From assembly GCA_025352105.1 (NCBI GenBank), contig JANXUB010000133.1:1-32140 (forward strand): DNA of 32,140 nt, written 5' to 3'. Positions 17,543-26,788 of this stretch are shown here, in pieces (the first letter of the stretch is position 1; each line of letters begins with the position of its first letter). The position numbers were made by a program, and so were the translations under genes. The notes under the pieces were generated by a model that saw nothing but the letters and a program-made list of their open reading frames with translations, did no database searches and was not told the DNA's origin. The stretch comes from Burkholderiales bacterium (GTDB lineage Bacteria; Pseudomonadota; Gammaproteobacteria; Burkholderiales; Casimicrobiaceae).

Positions 17543-19423
17543 ATGAACCAGCCCGAAACGCTCGCTACTTTACAGGCTTCAGTCCTCGCTCCCGCTTACG
17601 TCAAAAACATCCGCCTTTTGGCGTGGGTTCGCGAAATGGCGGCGCTCATGCAGCCCAACGCCATTCACTGGTGCGACGGCTCGGAAGCCGAATACAACCA
17701 GCAGTGCGACGCGCTCGTCAAGGCCGGTACGGTCAAAAAATTAAACGAGGCGAAACGTCCGAACTCCTACCTCGCGCTGTCTGACCCGTCCGACGTCGCT
17801 CGCGTGGAAGACCGCACTTTCATCTGCTGCGAGAAAAAGGAAAACGCTGGCCCCACCAACAACTGGGTCGCTCCGGCTGAAATGCGCGCGACGTTGAACC
17901 CGCTGTTCACCGGCTGCATGAAGGGCCGCACGATGTACGTGGTGCCATTCTCGATGGGCCCGCTCGGCTCGCCGATTGCGCACATTGGCGTGGAGCTCAG
18001 CGATTCCGCCTACGTCGCGGTGAACATGAAAATCATGACCCGCATGGGCAAGGGCGCGATTGAAGTGCTCGGCGAATCTGGCGAGTTTGTGCCATGCGTA
18101 CACACCGTTGGCGCGCCGCTCGCGGCCGGCCAAGCGGACGTGACGTGGCCAAGCAACAAGACCAAATACATCGTGCATTACCCCGAAACGCGCGAAATCT
18201 GGAGCTACGGTTCCGGTTACGGCGGCAACGCGCTGCTCGGCAAAAAATGCTTCGCGCTGCGCATTGCGTCGAACATGGGTCGCAGCGCAGCTGCCGCAGA
18301 CGGCACCGGCTGGCTGGCTGAGCACATGCTGATCCTCGGCGTCACCAACCCGCAAGGCAAGAAGTACCACGTCGCAGCGGCCTTCCCGTCCGCCTGCGGC
18401 AAGACCAATTTCGCAATGCTGATTCCGCCCAAGGGTTTCGAAGGCTGGAAGGTCACCACCATCGGCGACGACATCGCGTGGATCAAGCCGGGCAAAGACG
18501 GCCGCTTGTATGCGATCAATCCCGAGGCCGGCTATTTCGGCGTCGCGCCGGGCACCAACACCAAGTCCAACTTCAACTGCATGGCGTCCATCGAGCGCGA
18601 CACCATCTTCACCAACGTCGCGCTGACCGACGACGGTGATGTGTGGTGGGAAGGCATGACGAAGGACGCGCCTGCGCATCTGATCGACTGGCAGGGCAAG
18701 GACTGGACGCCCGCGATTGCGAAGGAAACGGGGGCCAAAGCCGCGCATCCGAACTCGCGCTTCACGGTTGCCGCCACCAACAACCCCGCGCTCGACAGCG
18801 AATGGGATAACCCGGCAGGCGTCGCGATTGACGCGTTCATTTTCGGTGGTCGCCGCAGCACCACCGTGCCACTCGTGACAGAAGCGCGCGACTGGACCGA
18901 GGGCGTGTACATGGCCGCCACCATGGGCTCGGAAACGACGGCAGCGATTACCGGTCAGGTCGGCGTCGTGCGCCGCGATCCATTCGCGATGATCGCGTTC
19001 GCGGGCTACAACATGAGCGACTATTTCGCGCACTGGCTCGCAATGGGTCAGCGAATTGAGGCCGCAGGCGGCAAAGTGCCGAAGATATTTACCGTCAACT
19101 GGTTCCGCAAAGACGCCGATGGCAATTTCGTGTGGCCGGGTTTCAGCGACAACATGCGCGTCATGGCCTGGATGCTGGAGCGTGTGGACGGTACAGCTAA
19201 AGGCGACGAGCACGCATTCGGCACAACACCGGGCTATGGCGACGTGAACTGGAATGGCAGTGACTTCAGTGAGGCAGACTACGCCCGCATCACGACGCTG
19301 GACAACAGCGCGGGTGTCGACGAAATGAAGCTGCACGCCGAGCTGTTCGACCTCCTGAAGCACAATCTGCCGGCCGAGTTGCCAGCGACGAAAGCGAAGA
19401 TCGAAGCTCGACTGGCCGCATAG
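17543..19423 (+). CDS. pckG: Phosphoenolpyruvate carboxykinase (GTP)
   Basis: PckG interconverts oxaloacetate and PEP with GTP in gluconeogenesis. ATG 17543 gives [20 protein letters not shown] and 626 residues, close to the usual 600-625 of GTP-type enzymes. The kinase P-loop is [13 protein letters not shown] at about residues 283-295 with the family's reactive Cys. [10 protein letters not shown] (metal and GTP binding), [16 protein letters not shown] and [12 protein letters not shown] are all present. [21 protein letters not shown] near residue 520 is the conserved GTP-type segment. A 17492 start would be upstream of family homology and is not favoured. The gene is a single unit after a long repeat-bearing leader. 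Confidence 0.96.
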   Translation: MNQPETLATLQASVLAPAYVKNIRLLAWVREMAALMQPNAIHWCDGSEAEYNQQCDALVKAGTVKKLNEAKRPNSYLALSDPSDVARVEDRTFICCEKKENAGPTNNWVAPAEMRATLNPLFTGCMKGRTMYVVPFSMGPLGSPIAHIGVELSDSAYVAVNMKIMTRMGKGAIEVLGESGEFVPCVHTVGAPLAAGQADVTWPSNKTKYIVHYPETREIWSYGSGYGGNALLGKKCFALRIASNMGRSAAAADGTGWLAEHMLILGVTNPQGKKYHVAAAFPSACGKTNFAMLIPPKGFEGWKVTTIGDDIAWIKPGKDGRLYAINPEAGYFGVAPGTNTKSNFNCMASIERDTIFTNVALTDDGDVWWEGMTKDAPAHLIDWQGKDWTPAIAKETGAKAAHPNSRFTVAATNNPALDSEWDNPAGVAIDAFIFGGRRSTTVPLVTEARDWTEGVYMAATMGSETTAAITGQVGVVRRDPFAMIAFAGYNMSDYFAHWLAMGQRIEAAGGKVPKIFTVNWFRKDADGNFVWPGFSDNMRVMAWMLERVDGTAKGDEHAFGTTPGYGDVNWNGSDFSEADYARITTLDNSAGVDEMKLHAELFDLLKHNLPAELPATKAKIEARLAA

Positions 19424-19436
19424 TTCATACGCGGCG

Positions 19437-19460
19437 GGACGGGCACCGGCAGGGCCGTCC
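19437..19460 (+). terminator. Weak hairpin after pckG
   Basis: GGACGG (19437-19442) pairs with CCGTCC (19455-19460) just after the pckG stop. No T-tract is present, so termination here is only a possibility. Confidence 0.25.
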
Positions 19461-19629
19461 GACCTCGCTCCATGTCGACGGCGAGTGCGCCCCGTGCGCG
19501 CCAGATTTGCGCTACTCACAATGGCGGCGTAACAAATCCTTACTCAATTGCCCGACGCAGGCGGGCGGAGACTTCGAGCTAGCGTGTACGCTCGCGCCTC
19601 TATCGCATTATTCTGCGTAAAAGGCCAGT

Positions 19630-20835
19630 ATGACTTTGAGAGACCGCATCGGTTGCAGCGTTGTTCGACCGCGTATGTTCGCGCTGATGGTGGCAGCGCT
19701 CTGCGTCGTCTCGTTCGCCGCCGGTGCGCACGCCCAGAGCACGGTCAATGGCAAATCGCTCTACAACGCGATTCTGGTGACGGGGCAGAAGAGCTGCGGC
19801 AATGGCGCGTGTCACGGACCTGATCCTTCGGCGAACCAGAACAGGATCAAGAACGGAACCAGTGCGGCGGTCATCGCATCCACCATCAACACCAATCTTG
19901 ACATGCTGTTTTTGAAAGGGGTGTTGTCAACGTCGCAGTTGAACGATATCGCGGCCTACATCTCCAATCCTAATTCGACGAACACCGCGCCGATTGCGAC
20001 GCTGTCGTCAACCATCATGGGCTTCGGTCAAGTGTCCGTCGGCACCACGAGCGCTGCGCAAACAGTCACGCTTAAGAACACCGGCGCTGCTGCATTGCAG
20101 CTTTCGGCGTTGACGATGAGCAGCGGCGAATTCGCGTTGGCGGCAACCGGTGGTAGCTGTACCGCTACAACAACGCTCGCCGTATCGGCTAGCTGCACCA
20201 TCGCCGTCACCTTCACGCCCACTGCCGCGAGCGTTCGCTCCGGCACGCTCAGCATCACGCACAACGCCGCTAGCAGCCCGAGCACGGTGTCATTAGCGGG
20301 CACCGGCGTCGCCAGCACGAGCGCCACAACGACTTTGATGATCGAGTATTACTTCGCGGCGCTCGACTATTACTTCATTACCTCACGGGCAGGCGATATC
20401 GCATTGCTCGACACTGCTGCCGGTTGGGCGCGGACGGGAAAATCGTTCAAGGTGTACACCACGCAGCAAAGCGGCACAGTTGCGGTCAATCGCTACTACT
20501 TCGATCAAATTGCTGTTGCCAACAGCCGCGGGTCGCACTTCTATACGGTGGTGCAGGCGGAAAAAGATGCGCTCGCCAGCTTGAATCCGTCCAATCTACA
20601 AACGCCGCGGCTGCCGTTCAATGAGGGCCCGGATTCGTACGCGTTTTCTGCTGCGGTCGAAGGGGTCGGCGGCTCATGCGCGGCGGGCCAGCTGCTTGTG
20701 TACCGAATCTTTCGCGGACAAACGCGATTTCCGGACAATCCCAATCATCGCTTCACGACCGACACAGCGGTTTACAACAGTTTTGTAGCCTCGGGCTGGG
20801 ATGGCGAAGGCGTCAAGTTTTGCGTGCCAAATTAA
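19630..20835 (+). CDS. Secreted multidomain protein: cytochrome-like, Ig-like and DUF5648-like
   Basis: This 401-residue exported protein has a signal peptide at about residues 1-36 (ending GAHAQ). Residues 37-115 look like a cytochrome c fold, with SCGNGACHGPDP giving CX4CH instead of CX2CH, a Leu/Met-rich middle and a LNDIAAYIS helix typical of the c-type C-terminal helix. Residues about 120-230 form an Ig-like 'choice-of-anchor D' / ASH-type domain (VTLKNTGAAALQLSALT, CTIAVTFTPTAAS). The C-terminus (about 235-401) resembles DUF5648 (EYYFAALDYYFITS, NRYYFDQI, SHFYTV, HRFTTD). It is probably periplasmic or outside the cell; the role is unknown. It ends 4 nt into the convergent ArsC-like gene. 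Confidence 0.78.
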   Translation: MTLRDRIGCSVVRPRMFALMVAALCVVSFAAGAHAQSTVNGKSLYNAILVTGQKSCGNGACHGPDPSANQNRIKNGTSAAVIASTINTNLDMLFLKGVLSTSQLNDIAAYISNPNSTNTAPIATLSSTIMGFGQVSVGTTSAAQTVTLKNTGAAALQLSALTMSSGEFALAATGGSCTATTTLAVSASCTIAVTFTPTAASVRSGTLSITHNAASSPSTVSLAGTGVASTSATTTLMIEYYFAALDYYFITSRAGDIALLDTAAGWARTGKSFKVYTTQQSGTVAVNRYYFDQIAVANSRGSHFYTVVQAEKDALASLNPSNLQTPRLPFNEGPDSYAFSAAVEGVGGSCAAGQLLVYRIFRGQTRFPDNPNHRFTTDTAVYNSFVASGWDGEGVKFCVPN

Positions 20836-21182
20836 GAGGCGGTCAGCAACGCTAGCGCCGCTACGTCAACGCCGATCACGAGCGCATCACCGCGCGTGAT
20901 CACGGGTCGCTTGATGGTGCTGACGTGTTTGAGCATCACGGCAATGGCGGTCTCGCCGTTGACCACACCCGCCTTGGTTGCAGCGTCCAGCTCGCGCCAG
21001 GTCGTGCCCTTGCGATTGAGCAACACCTCCCAGCCTCGCGCCTTCACCCATTGCCGCAACAGCACTTCGGGTACGCCCCGCTTTTTGTAATCGTGGAACG
21101 TGTAGTTGATGCCATGCACATCAAACCAGTCGCGCGCTTTTTTCACGCTGTCGCAATTGGGAATACCGTAAATGCAAATCAT
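20832..21182 (-). CDS. ArsC/Spx-family protein (YffB-like)
   Basis: This 116-residue thioredoxin-fold protein of the ArsC family starts MICIYGIPNCDSVKKARDWF, with the single N-terminal cysteine motif PNCDSVKKA. It goes on to YTFHDYKKRG and the conserved arginine/proline region KRPVITRGD. YffB-like members have this one Cys and are thought to act on glutathione-type thiols rather than arsenate, and no ars genes are nearby. It overlaps the convergent gene by 4 nt and lies 8 nt upstream of the GGDEF-EAL gene's end on the same strand. The family is confident; the function is not. Confidence 0.88.
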   Translation of the reverse strand: MICIYGIPNCDSVKKARDWFDVHGINYTFHDYKKRGVPEVLLRQWVKARGWEVLLNRKGTTWRELDAATKAGVVNGETAIAVMLKHVSTIKRPVITRGDALVIGVDVAALALLTAS

Positions 21183-21190
21183 GTTGCTGC

Positions 21191-23311
21191 CTAATTTTTA
21201 AACACTGCGGTCTGTAACCAGACCATGAAATCTGCCGCACTCATCGGACGCGCGATCAGAAATCCCTGCGTGGCATGCACATGCATCCGCCGCAGGATCG
21301 TGCGTTGCGCCTCCGTTTCAACACCTTCGGCAATCGTGACCATACCAAGGCTAGAAGCCAGGCGAATGGTCGCCTCGGTGATGGCGAAGCAGTCGTGCGA
21401 ATCGGTCAGTTCGCGCACAAAAGACTGGTCAATCTTTAGCCTATCAATCGGCAAGGTGCGCAGGTGCGACAACGACGAATAGCCCGTGCCGAAATCATCA
21501 ATGGCGAGCCCGATACCCGCCGCCGTCAGTGCGGCCAGAGTCGCTGCCGTGTCGTCACCTTCGTGCATAAGCATGCGCTCGGTGAGTTCGAGTTCGAGGT
21601 TTGCGCCGACCAGATCGTGGCGTTTCAAGGCGTCAAGCACCGAGTCCACAAAGTTCGCCGCGCGGAACTGGACGCTCGACAGATTAACGGCTACGCGCGG
21701 CTCACGCCAGCCCGCAGCGCCCCATTTTTTGATCTGTCCCAGCGCTTCGTCCAGCACCCACTGTCCAATCGGCGCGATGAGCTGCAAACCTTCGGCAACG
21801 TGGATGAACTGAGTGGGCCCGATCAAGCCCAACTCGGGATGCCGCCAGCGTATCAGCGCTTCAACGCCGATTAACTGGCCATCGGGTTCGCTCACCTGTG
21901 GTTGATAGAAAAGCTCGAATTCGCCATTGCGAATGGCCTCGCCCAGTTGAGCCTCAATGGTGAGCGCCCGATCAGCGGCACGTGCCAGTGACGGATCAAA
22001 AAAGCGCAACATGGCTCGGCCCTGCGACTTCGCCAGATACATCGCAGCATCTGCGTTTTTGAGCAGTGCCATCACGCTTCGACCGTCGTCGGGGAACTGC
22101 GCCACACCAATCGAGGCGGTCACATTCATGCGACGCCCTTCAATCGTTAGCGGTCGCGCCAGCGCATTGAGTAGACGCTCACCAAACGCGGCAAACGCAT
22201 CATGGCTGCGCCCGTGCTTGTGCACAACGACAAACTCGTCGCCGCCGAGGCGGGACAACAAGGCTTCATCGCCACACTCCGCTTTCAACCGCTCGGCAAA
22301 GGTCACGAGCAACTCGTCCCCTGCGGCGTGCCCCAGCGAATCGTTGATTCGTTTGAAATGATCAATATCGATGAACAGCACCGCGAGTGGCGTCCGAGTC
22401 TTGGCCGCCCCGTCGAGCAACAGTTCAAGCCGCTCGTTCAACTGCGTGCGGTTTGCCAGTCCGGTCAGCGCGTCGTGCATCGCGAGAAAGTGAATTCGCG
22501 CCGCGTCCGCCATGCGCTCGGTCATGTCACGCACAATGCTCATGCGAATGGTCTTGCCGTCCCATTGCAAATTGCGCGGCGTAAATTGCACGGGGATACG
22601 CGAACCGTTCTTGTGAATGAGCACACTGTCGTAGGCGCTTTCCCGGGACACGGCCATCGCCGCCTGCGCCTCTGCCTGCGCATCGGCTGCCATGAATTTA
22701 AGCGGATGCTGCCCGACCACCTCGTCGTAGGTGTAGCCAAGCATGCGCAGCAACGGCGGATTGACGTCAACGATTTTGCCGTCCTCATGGAAGACGATTC
22801 CTTCGGTGCTTGCTGCCATGAATTTGCGCAGGCGCTCAACGGCTTCCCGTGCCTCCCTGATTGCCTCGCGGTGCGAAGTGATGTTGGACATCAGCACGTG
22901 GCACAGCGAAAATTCACCATTGGTGCCAATGTCTGGCACCAGATGCACGTCGAACCAGAACCCATTGTGGTCGTTGCGCGGCAGGTGGTATTCGAACTTG
23001 ATGGACTGCCGCTGTTCAAGCATCATCCGGACAAACGGCATCGCTGTATTGGCGATTTCCTCACCCGCTGCTTCTACAAAATTTTTCCCGATCAGCGCCG
23101 CCTGATCTTGCCCCATCAGGCGCGCAAAGCGCGAATTTGAATAGACAAAACGCAGTGTTTTTACGTCGAAGCAAGCGAGACTGGCAGGCACATTCTCGAT
23201 CAGGGCGCGCAGTTGTTCCCGCGTCGCAGACGAGGTCGCGACCGAGGCCGGGACCGGGGCTGGGGCTGGGGGGGCGGGCTTTATCGGGAACCCTGACGTA
23301 TCGGCGCTCAT
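21191..23311 (-). CDS. PAS-PAS-GGDEF-EAL cyclic-di-GMP signalling protein
   Basis: This 706-residue cytoplasmic protein has no membrane segment. After a Pro/Ala-rich N-terminus come two PAS domains (about residues 33-150 and 160-275: LIENVPASLACFDVKTLRFV; FMAASTEGIVFHEDGKIVDV). A GGDEF domain follows with an intact RLGGDEFVVV near residue 360, then an EAL domain with VEALIRWRHPELG and DDFGTGYSSLSHLRTLPIDR. Both catalytic motifs look complete, so it could make or break cyclic-di-GMP. The usual RxxD product-inhibition site is absent (GDEALLSRLGGDEF). It lies 88 nt downstream of the phn-type operon on the same strand and could be co-transcribed. Confidence 0.93.
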   Translation of the reverse strand: MSADTSGFPIKPAPPAPAPVPASVATSSATREQLRALIENVPASLACFDVKTLRFVYSNSRFARLMGQDQAALIGKNFVEAAGEEIANTAMPFVRMMLEQRQSIKFEYHLPRNDHNGFWFDVHLVPDIGTNGEFSLCHVLMSNITSHREAIREAREAVERLRKFMAASTEGIVFHEDGKIVDVNPPLLRMLGYTYDEVVGQHPLKFMAADAQAEAQAAMAVSRESAYDSVLIHKNGSRIPVQFTPRNLQWDGKTIRMSIVRDMTERMADAARIHFLAMHDALTGLANRTQLNERLELLLDGAAKTRTPLAVLFIDIDHFKRINDSLGHAAGDELLVTFAERLKAECGDEALLSRLGGDEFVVVHKHGRSHDAFAAFGERLLNALARPLTIEGRRMNVTASIGVAQFPDDGRSVMALLKNADAAMYLAKSQGRAMLRFFDPSLARAADRALTIEAQLGEAIRNGEFELFYQPQVSEPDGQLIGVEALIRWRHPELGLIGPTQFIHVAEGLQLIAPIGQWVLDEALGQIKKWGAAGWREPRVAVNLSSVQFRAANFVDSVLDALKRHDLVGANLELELTERMLMHEGDDTAATLAALTAAGIGLAIDDFGTGYSSLSHLRTLPIDRLKIDQSFVRELTDSHDCFAITEATIRLASSLGMVTIAEGVETEAQRTILRRMHVHATQGFLIARPMSAADFMVWLQTAVFKN

Positions 23312-23399
23312 GTCATGTCACGGTAGCGGCGGAAGGTTGAAGCAGGGCCACTGATTTTAGTGAGTATCCAGCCATAGTGCGAGCAGCAAGGCCGCTGCT

Positions 23400-24206
23400 T
23401 TAAATCACCCTTTTGCGAATTTGTGTCACAACGGTTTCGATCAGGATGACCACGATGAAAATCGTAAACAGGATCAACGCTACGCGTTGCCATTGAATGA
23501 GATCAATCGCCGCGTTCAGCGCCATGCCGATACCACCGGCACCGACCAGGCCGAGCACCGCCGATTCGCGCACATTGATGTCCCAGCGGAAGAGGGCGAC
23601 CGACCAGAACGTCGGTAGCACTTGTGGCCAATAACCCATGATGATTTGCTGCATGCGGGTTGCACCTGCGGCTTGCAGCGCCTCGATGCTGCCCCGGTTG
23701 GCCTCTTCCACGCCTTCGGAAAACATCTTGCCGATGAAGCCAATGGAATGGAAGGCAATTGCCAGCGCACCAGCAAGCGGGCCGGGGCCGAACATCGCGA
23801 CGAAGAACAGGGCCCAGATCAATGTCGAGATGGAGCGCGTTGCAACGAGGATGAATTTCGCGATCAGGTTGACCCACGGAAACGGCGTCGCATTGCGTGC
23901 AGCCAGAAAACCGACCGGGATGCCCATCAAGAGCCCAAGAATCGTCGCCATCGCCGACATGTGCATGGTTTCGACCAACGCAGGCCACACGACCGGCCAG
24001 AAGTGCGCCCAATCGACGGGCCACATCCGCTGCCCCATGTCCACCACCTGCTCGGGGGCGTCGTACAAAAACTCCGGGATGATTTCGATGGTTTTCAGCG
24101 CCCACCCGATCGCCACCGCCATGACGATGAACACCGCAAAACGGGCCAGCCGTTGCAGCGGCGTGAAGCGAATCCACTGCTGCATTTCGACGGTAGCGCT
24201 CGTCAT
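23400..24206 (-). CDS. phnE: Phosphonate-type ABC transporter permease PhnE (distal copy)
   Basis: This 268-residue inner-membrane permease has about six helices. The EAA-like loop is EALQAAGATRMQQIIMGYWPQV (about residues 175-196), and the following stretch NVRESAVLGLVGAGGIGMAL is typical of PhnE proteins. A TMHMSAMATILGLLMGIPVG segment contributes to the transport domain. Its ATG overlaps the stop of the other permease gene (24203-24206), so the two are translationally coupled. With the partner permease and PhnC it should form the membrane part of an importer for phosphonate, phosphite or related oxyanions. The substrate is inferred only from the family. Confidence 0.93.
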   Translation of the reverse strand: MTSATVEMQQWIRFTPLQRLARFAVFIVMAVAIGWALKTIEIIPEFLYDAPEQVVDMGQRMWPVDWAHFWPVVWPALVETMHMSAMATILGLLMGIPVGFLAARNATPFPWVNLIAKFILVATRSISTLIWALFFVAMFGPGPLAGALAIAFHSIGFIGKMFSEGVEEANRGSIEALQAAGATRMQQIIMGYWPQVLPTFWSVALFRWDINVRESAVLGLVGAGGIGMALNAAIDLIQWQRVALILFTIFIVVILIETVVTQIRKRVI

Positions 24207-25018
24207 CGAAACACCCGCTTCACATAGATTTGCAGCACTTCGCCAATCATCACGAGACCAATGATGCAGAGAATAATGCCCGCGACAAAGTTGTAATCAA
24301 AGCGCTGAAACGCCGAGAACAACGTGCCGCCAATGCCGCCCGCGCCGACCACACCCACCATCGTCGAGTTGCGCAGATTGCTGTCGGTTTCGTACGCGAT
24401 AAACCCGATAAAGCGGTTCATCACCTGTGGCACCACGCCGTAAGCGATCACATTCATGAACGACGCGCCGGTCGCACGCACCGCCTCAATCTGCTTCTTT
24501 GAAATTTCTTCGATGGCCTCAGAAAGCAATTTGCCGACGAACCCGATGCTTGCGAAGGTGAGCGCGATGATGCCCGCAAGTGCGCCGAATCCAACGGCTT
24601 TCACCGCGATGATGGCAACGATCACTGGGTGGAAAGATCGGCAAAAAATAATGAGCAAGCGAGCGAGCCAACTCACCCAGGGCGGCATCAGATTGCGAGC
24701 CGCAAGCACCGCAATTGGAATCGCCAGCGCCGTGCCGATGAGCGACGACAGAAACGCGATTTGCAGCGATTCCAGCAAGCCCGGAATGATGTCGGTCTCA
24801 GTGAAATTTGGCGGGAAAAATCCGGCGAGAAATCGCACCCCGTAACCGACGCCTTTTTCGATACGATCCAGCGACAAGCCGAGCGTAGCTGCCGCATACA
24901 CAAGGTACGCAAACACCGCGACATACGCGAGACGTTTGCCAAGTGACGGCGCGAAAAAGTCCGCGCGTGTCACGACGGATTTATCGCCGAGTGAGGCAAC
25001 GCTCATGTCGCGAGCCAA
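24203..25018 (-). CDS. phnE: Phosphonate-type ABC transporter permease PhnE (proximal copy)
   Basis: This 271-residue permease is related to the following one. It has about six hydrophobic helices, an EAA loop [22 protein letters not shown] and [20 protein letters not shown] afterwards. Its N-terminal part ([20 protein letters not shown]...) adds the first helix. It overlaps the end of the ATPase gene by 16 nt (25003-25018) and the start of the next permease by 4 nt. Two distinct PhnE genes in one operon, as here, suggest a heterodimeric permease. Confidence 0.93.
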   Translation of the reverse strand: MARDMSVASLGDKSVVTRADFFAPSLGKRLAYVAVFAYLVYAAATLGLSLDRIEKGVGYGVRFLAGFFPPNFTETDIIPGLLESLQIAFLSSLIGTALAIPIAVLAARNLMPPWVSWLARLLIIFCRSFHPVIVAIIAVKAVGFGALAGIIALTFASIGFVGKLLSEAIEEISKKQIEAVRATGASFMNVIAYGVVPQVMNRFIGFIAYETDSNLRNSTMVGVVGAGGIGGTLFSAFQRFDYNFVAGIILCIIGLVMIGEVLQIYVKRVFR

Positions 25019-25761
25019 TCCTGACCGCCATAGATTTGCTTGAGTATGTCACCGTCCAGCCCGTCCGGCGCACCGTCATAAACCACCAGCCCACCGCTCA
25101 TGCCAATCACGCGTTGCGCGTAACGCTTGCCCAAGTCGACCTGATGAATATTGATCATCACCGGAATGTTGTTTTCTGCGGCAAGATCGCGCATCACTTC
25201 CATGATTTCGACGGAAGTTTTCGGGTCAAGCGAGGAGGTCGGTTCGTCCGCCAGCAACAAACCGGGCGACTGCATCACAGCGCGCGCGATGCCGACGCGC
25301 TGGCGTTGTCCGCCCGAGAGCTCGTCCGCCCGACGATTCGCGAAATCCGCCAGTCCCACGCGCTTCAACAGTGTGAATGCCTTCTGAATGTCGGCTTCGT
25401 CAAATTTACGTCGCCACGCAGACCACGCATTCATGTAGCCGAGCCGCCCCGAAAGCACGTTTTCCATCACGGTCAAACGCTCGACCAGGTTGTACTCCTG
25501 AAACACCATACCGATGCGGCGACGCGCTTCACGCAGCGGTTGTCCCGAGAGCTTTGCGAGATCCTGTCCTTCAAACAGGATTTCACCCGACGTCGGATTG
25601 ATCAGTCGGTTGATGCAGCGGATCAGCGTGGATTTACCCGTGCCCGATGGGCCGATGATCGCCGTGATGCCGCGACCTTCGATATCCAGCGAAATGTCTT
25701 TGAGTACAGGCTTGCCGGGAACGTATTCTTTGACTAGATGTCTGATTGAAAGCGTGCTCAA
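25003..25761 (-). CDS. phnC: Phosphonate-type ABC transporter ATP-binding protein PhnC
   Basis: This 252-residue ATPase has complete motifs: Walker [10 protein letters not shown] (about residues 38-46), Q-loop [20 protein letters not shown], signature [14 protein letters not shown] (about 150-163), Walker [13 protein letters not shown] (about 169-180) and switch His in [15 protein letters not shown]. The VFQ(E/Q)YNLV...NVL.GRLGY region is characteristic of PhnC proteins. The binding-protein gene ends 18 nt upstream and the permease genes overlap downstream. It couples ATP hydrolysis to uptake through the two PhnE-like permeases. Confidence 0.95.
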   Translation of the reverse strand: MSTLSIRHLVKEYVPGKPVLKDISLDIEGRGITAIIGPSGTGKSTLIRCINRLINPTSGEILFEGQDLAKLSGQPLREARRRIGMVFQEYNLVERLTVMENVLSGRLGYMNAWSAWRRKFDEADIQKAFTLLKRVGLADFANRRADELSGGQRQRVGIARAVMQSPGLLLADEPTSSLDPKTSVEIMEVMRDLAAENNIPVMINIHQVDLGKRYAQRVIGMSGGLVVYDGAPDGLDGDILKQIYGGQDWLAT

Positions 25762-25779
25762 ACTGTACTTTCTATTGGG

Positions 25780-26778
25780 TCACTTCTTCTTCGCCGCAGC
25801 TTCGCGCTCGGTCTCTTTTTGATAGGCGGCTTTGCCAAAACTTTCACCACCGGCCGCAGCGACCGCTCGCACCGGCTCCCAGGTCGTCTTGTAGTTGATC
25901 GGGAAGAAGCGATCCGCACCGTCAAACGCCTTGACCATCTCTGGTGTGAAGCGATAGTCGTAAAAACAGGAGAGCACTTTGTCGGCCAACTTCGGCGTCA
26001 GGTCATGCGCGTAGGCAAAGCTCGAGGTCGGAAACTTTTTGCTGCGGAAGACAACGCGAAAATCGGACTCCTTGATTTGCCCGCGATGCGCCATGCGCTC
26101 ATAAACGTCGGATGCCACGGGCGCGGCGTCATAGTCACCTTTCAACACACCCAGAATCGACGAGTCATGTTTACCGGAATACACCACGGTGTAGTCCTTC
26201 TCAGGCGTCACGCCTTCTGCCGGGAAGAGGGCGCGCGGTGCCATGTTGCCGGAGTTTGACGACGGCGATGTGTGCGCGACTTTTTTGCCTTTGAGATCGG
26301 CGAGCTTTTGAATGGAGCTGGTTGCTTTGGTGACGACGATCAGGTTGTAGCCCTGAAATTCTTTGGCTGAGCCCTTGACCGCGAAGGGCACCGCGCCCGC
26401 GACGTTGACTGCAAACGCGGTCGGCCCGGTCGAAAAGCCAGCGACATGCAAGCGGCCGGAGCGCATGGCTTCAATCTCGGCCGCGTTGTTCTGAACCTGA
26501 AAGAACACGACTTTCTTGCCAGTGCAGGTTGCGAGATGGGCGGTGAACGGAGCGAAAATTTTCTCGTAAACAGCAGGGTCTTCGACCGGCGTATAGGCCC
26601 ACACGAGCGTCGACGGATCCTTCCACTTCTTCGGGTCCTTCGGCAGGTCAGCGACCATATCGCCGTTTTCATCGCAATAATTTACGTCCAGGTCGCCACG
26701 GCTTTTGCACGCGGCTTGCGACCAGACATTCGTCGCCAAAAATGCAAACGCACTGGCGGCAATCAGTACTTTTTTCAT
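25780..26778 (-). CDS. phnD: PhnD-like periplasmic binding protein, copy 1
   Basis: The ATG at 26778 has AGGGAG 6 nt upstream and gives a signal peptide (MKKVLIAASAFAFLATNVWS); longer upstream starts are not favoured. The mature protein (332 residues in all) opens with CKSRGDLDVNYCDENG, then the PhnD/TRAP-like phosphonate-binding fold: WAYTPVEDPAVYEKI, QNNAAEIEAMRSGRLHVAGF (ligand-loop SGRLHVAGFSTGP), KGKKVAHTSPSSNSG and YSGKHDSSILGVLKGDYDAA. It ends with a Lys-rich tail. It should deliver phosphonate or a related anion to PhnC/PhnE. It is followed by phnC (18 nt) and preceded by a second, similar gene (10 nt), so it is the second gene of the operon. Confidence 0.92.
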   Translation of the reverse strand: MKKVLIAASAFAFLATNVWSQAACKSRGDLDVNYCDENGDMVADLPKDPKKWKDPSTLVWAYTPVEDPAVYEKIFAPFTAHLATCTGKKVVFFQVQNNAAEIEAMRSGRLHVAGFSTGPTAFAVNVAGAVPFAVKGSAKEFQGYNLIVVTKATSSIQKLADLKGKKVAHTSPSSNSGNMAPRALFPAEGVTPEKDYTVVYSGKHDSSILGVLKGDYDAAPVASDVYERMAHRGQIKESDFRVVFRSKKFPTSSFAYAHDLTPKLADKVLSCFYDYRFTPEMVKAFDGADRFFPINYKTTWEPVRAVAAAGGESFGKAAYQKETEREAAAKKK

Positions 26779-26788
26779 CGTCATCTCC

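Noticed and set aside
17741-19519. 592-codon open frame antisense to pckG
   Set aside because: It mirrors a high-GC conserved gene and has Arg/His/Ala-rich composition with no domain. Long antisense frames are common in such genes.
22202-23140. 312-codon open frame antisense to the GGDEF-EAL gene
   Set aside because: Low-information His/Arg-rich translation opposite a clear protein gene.
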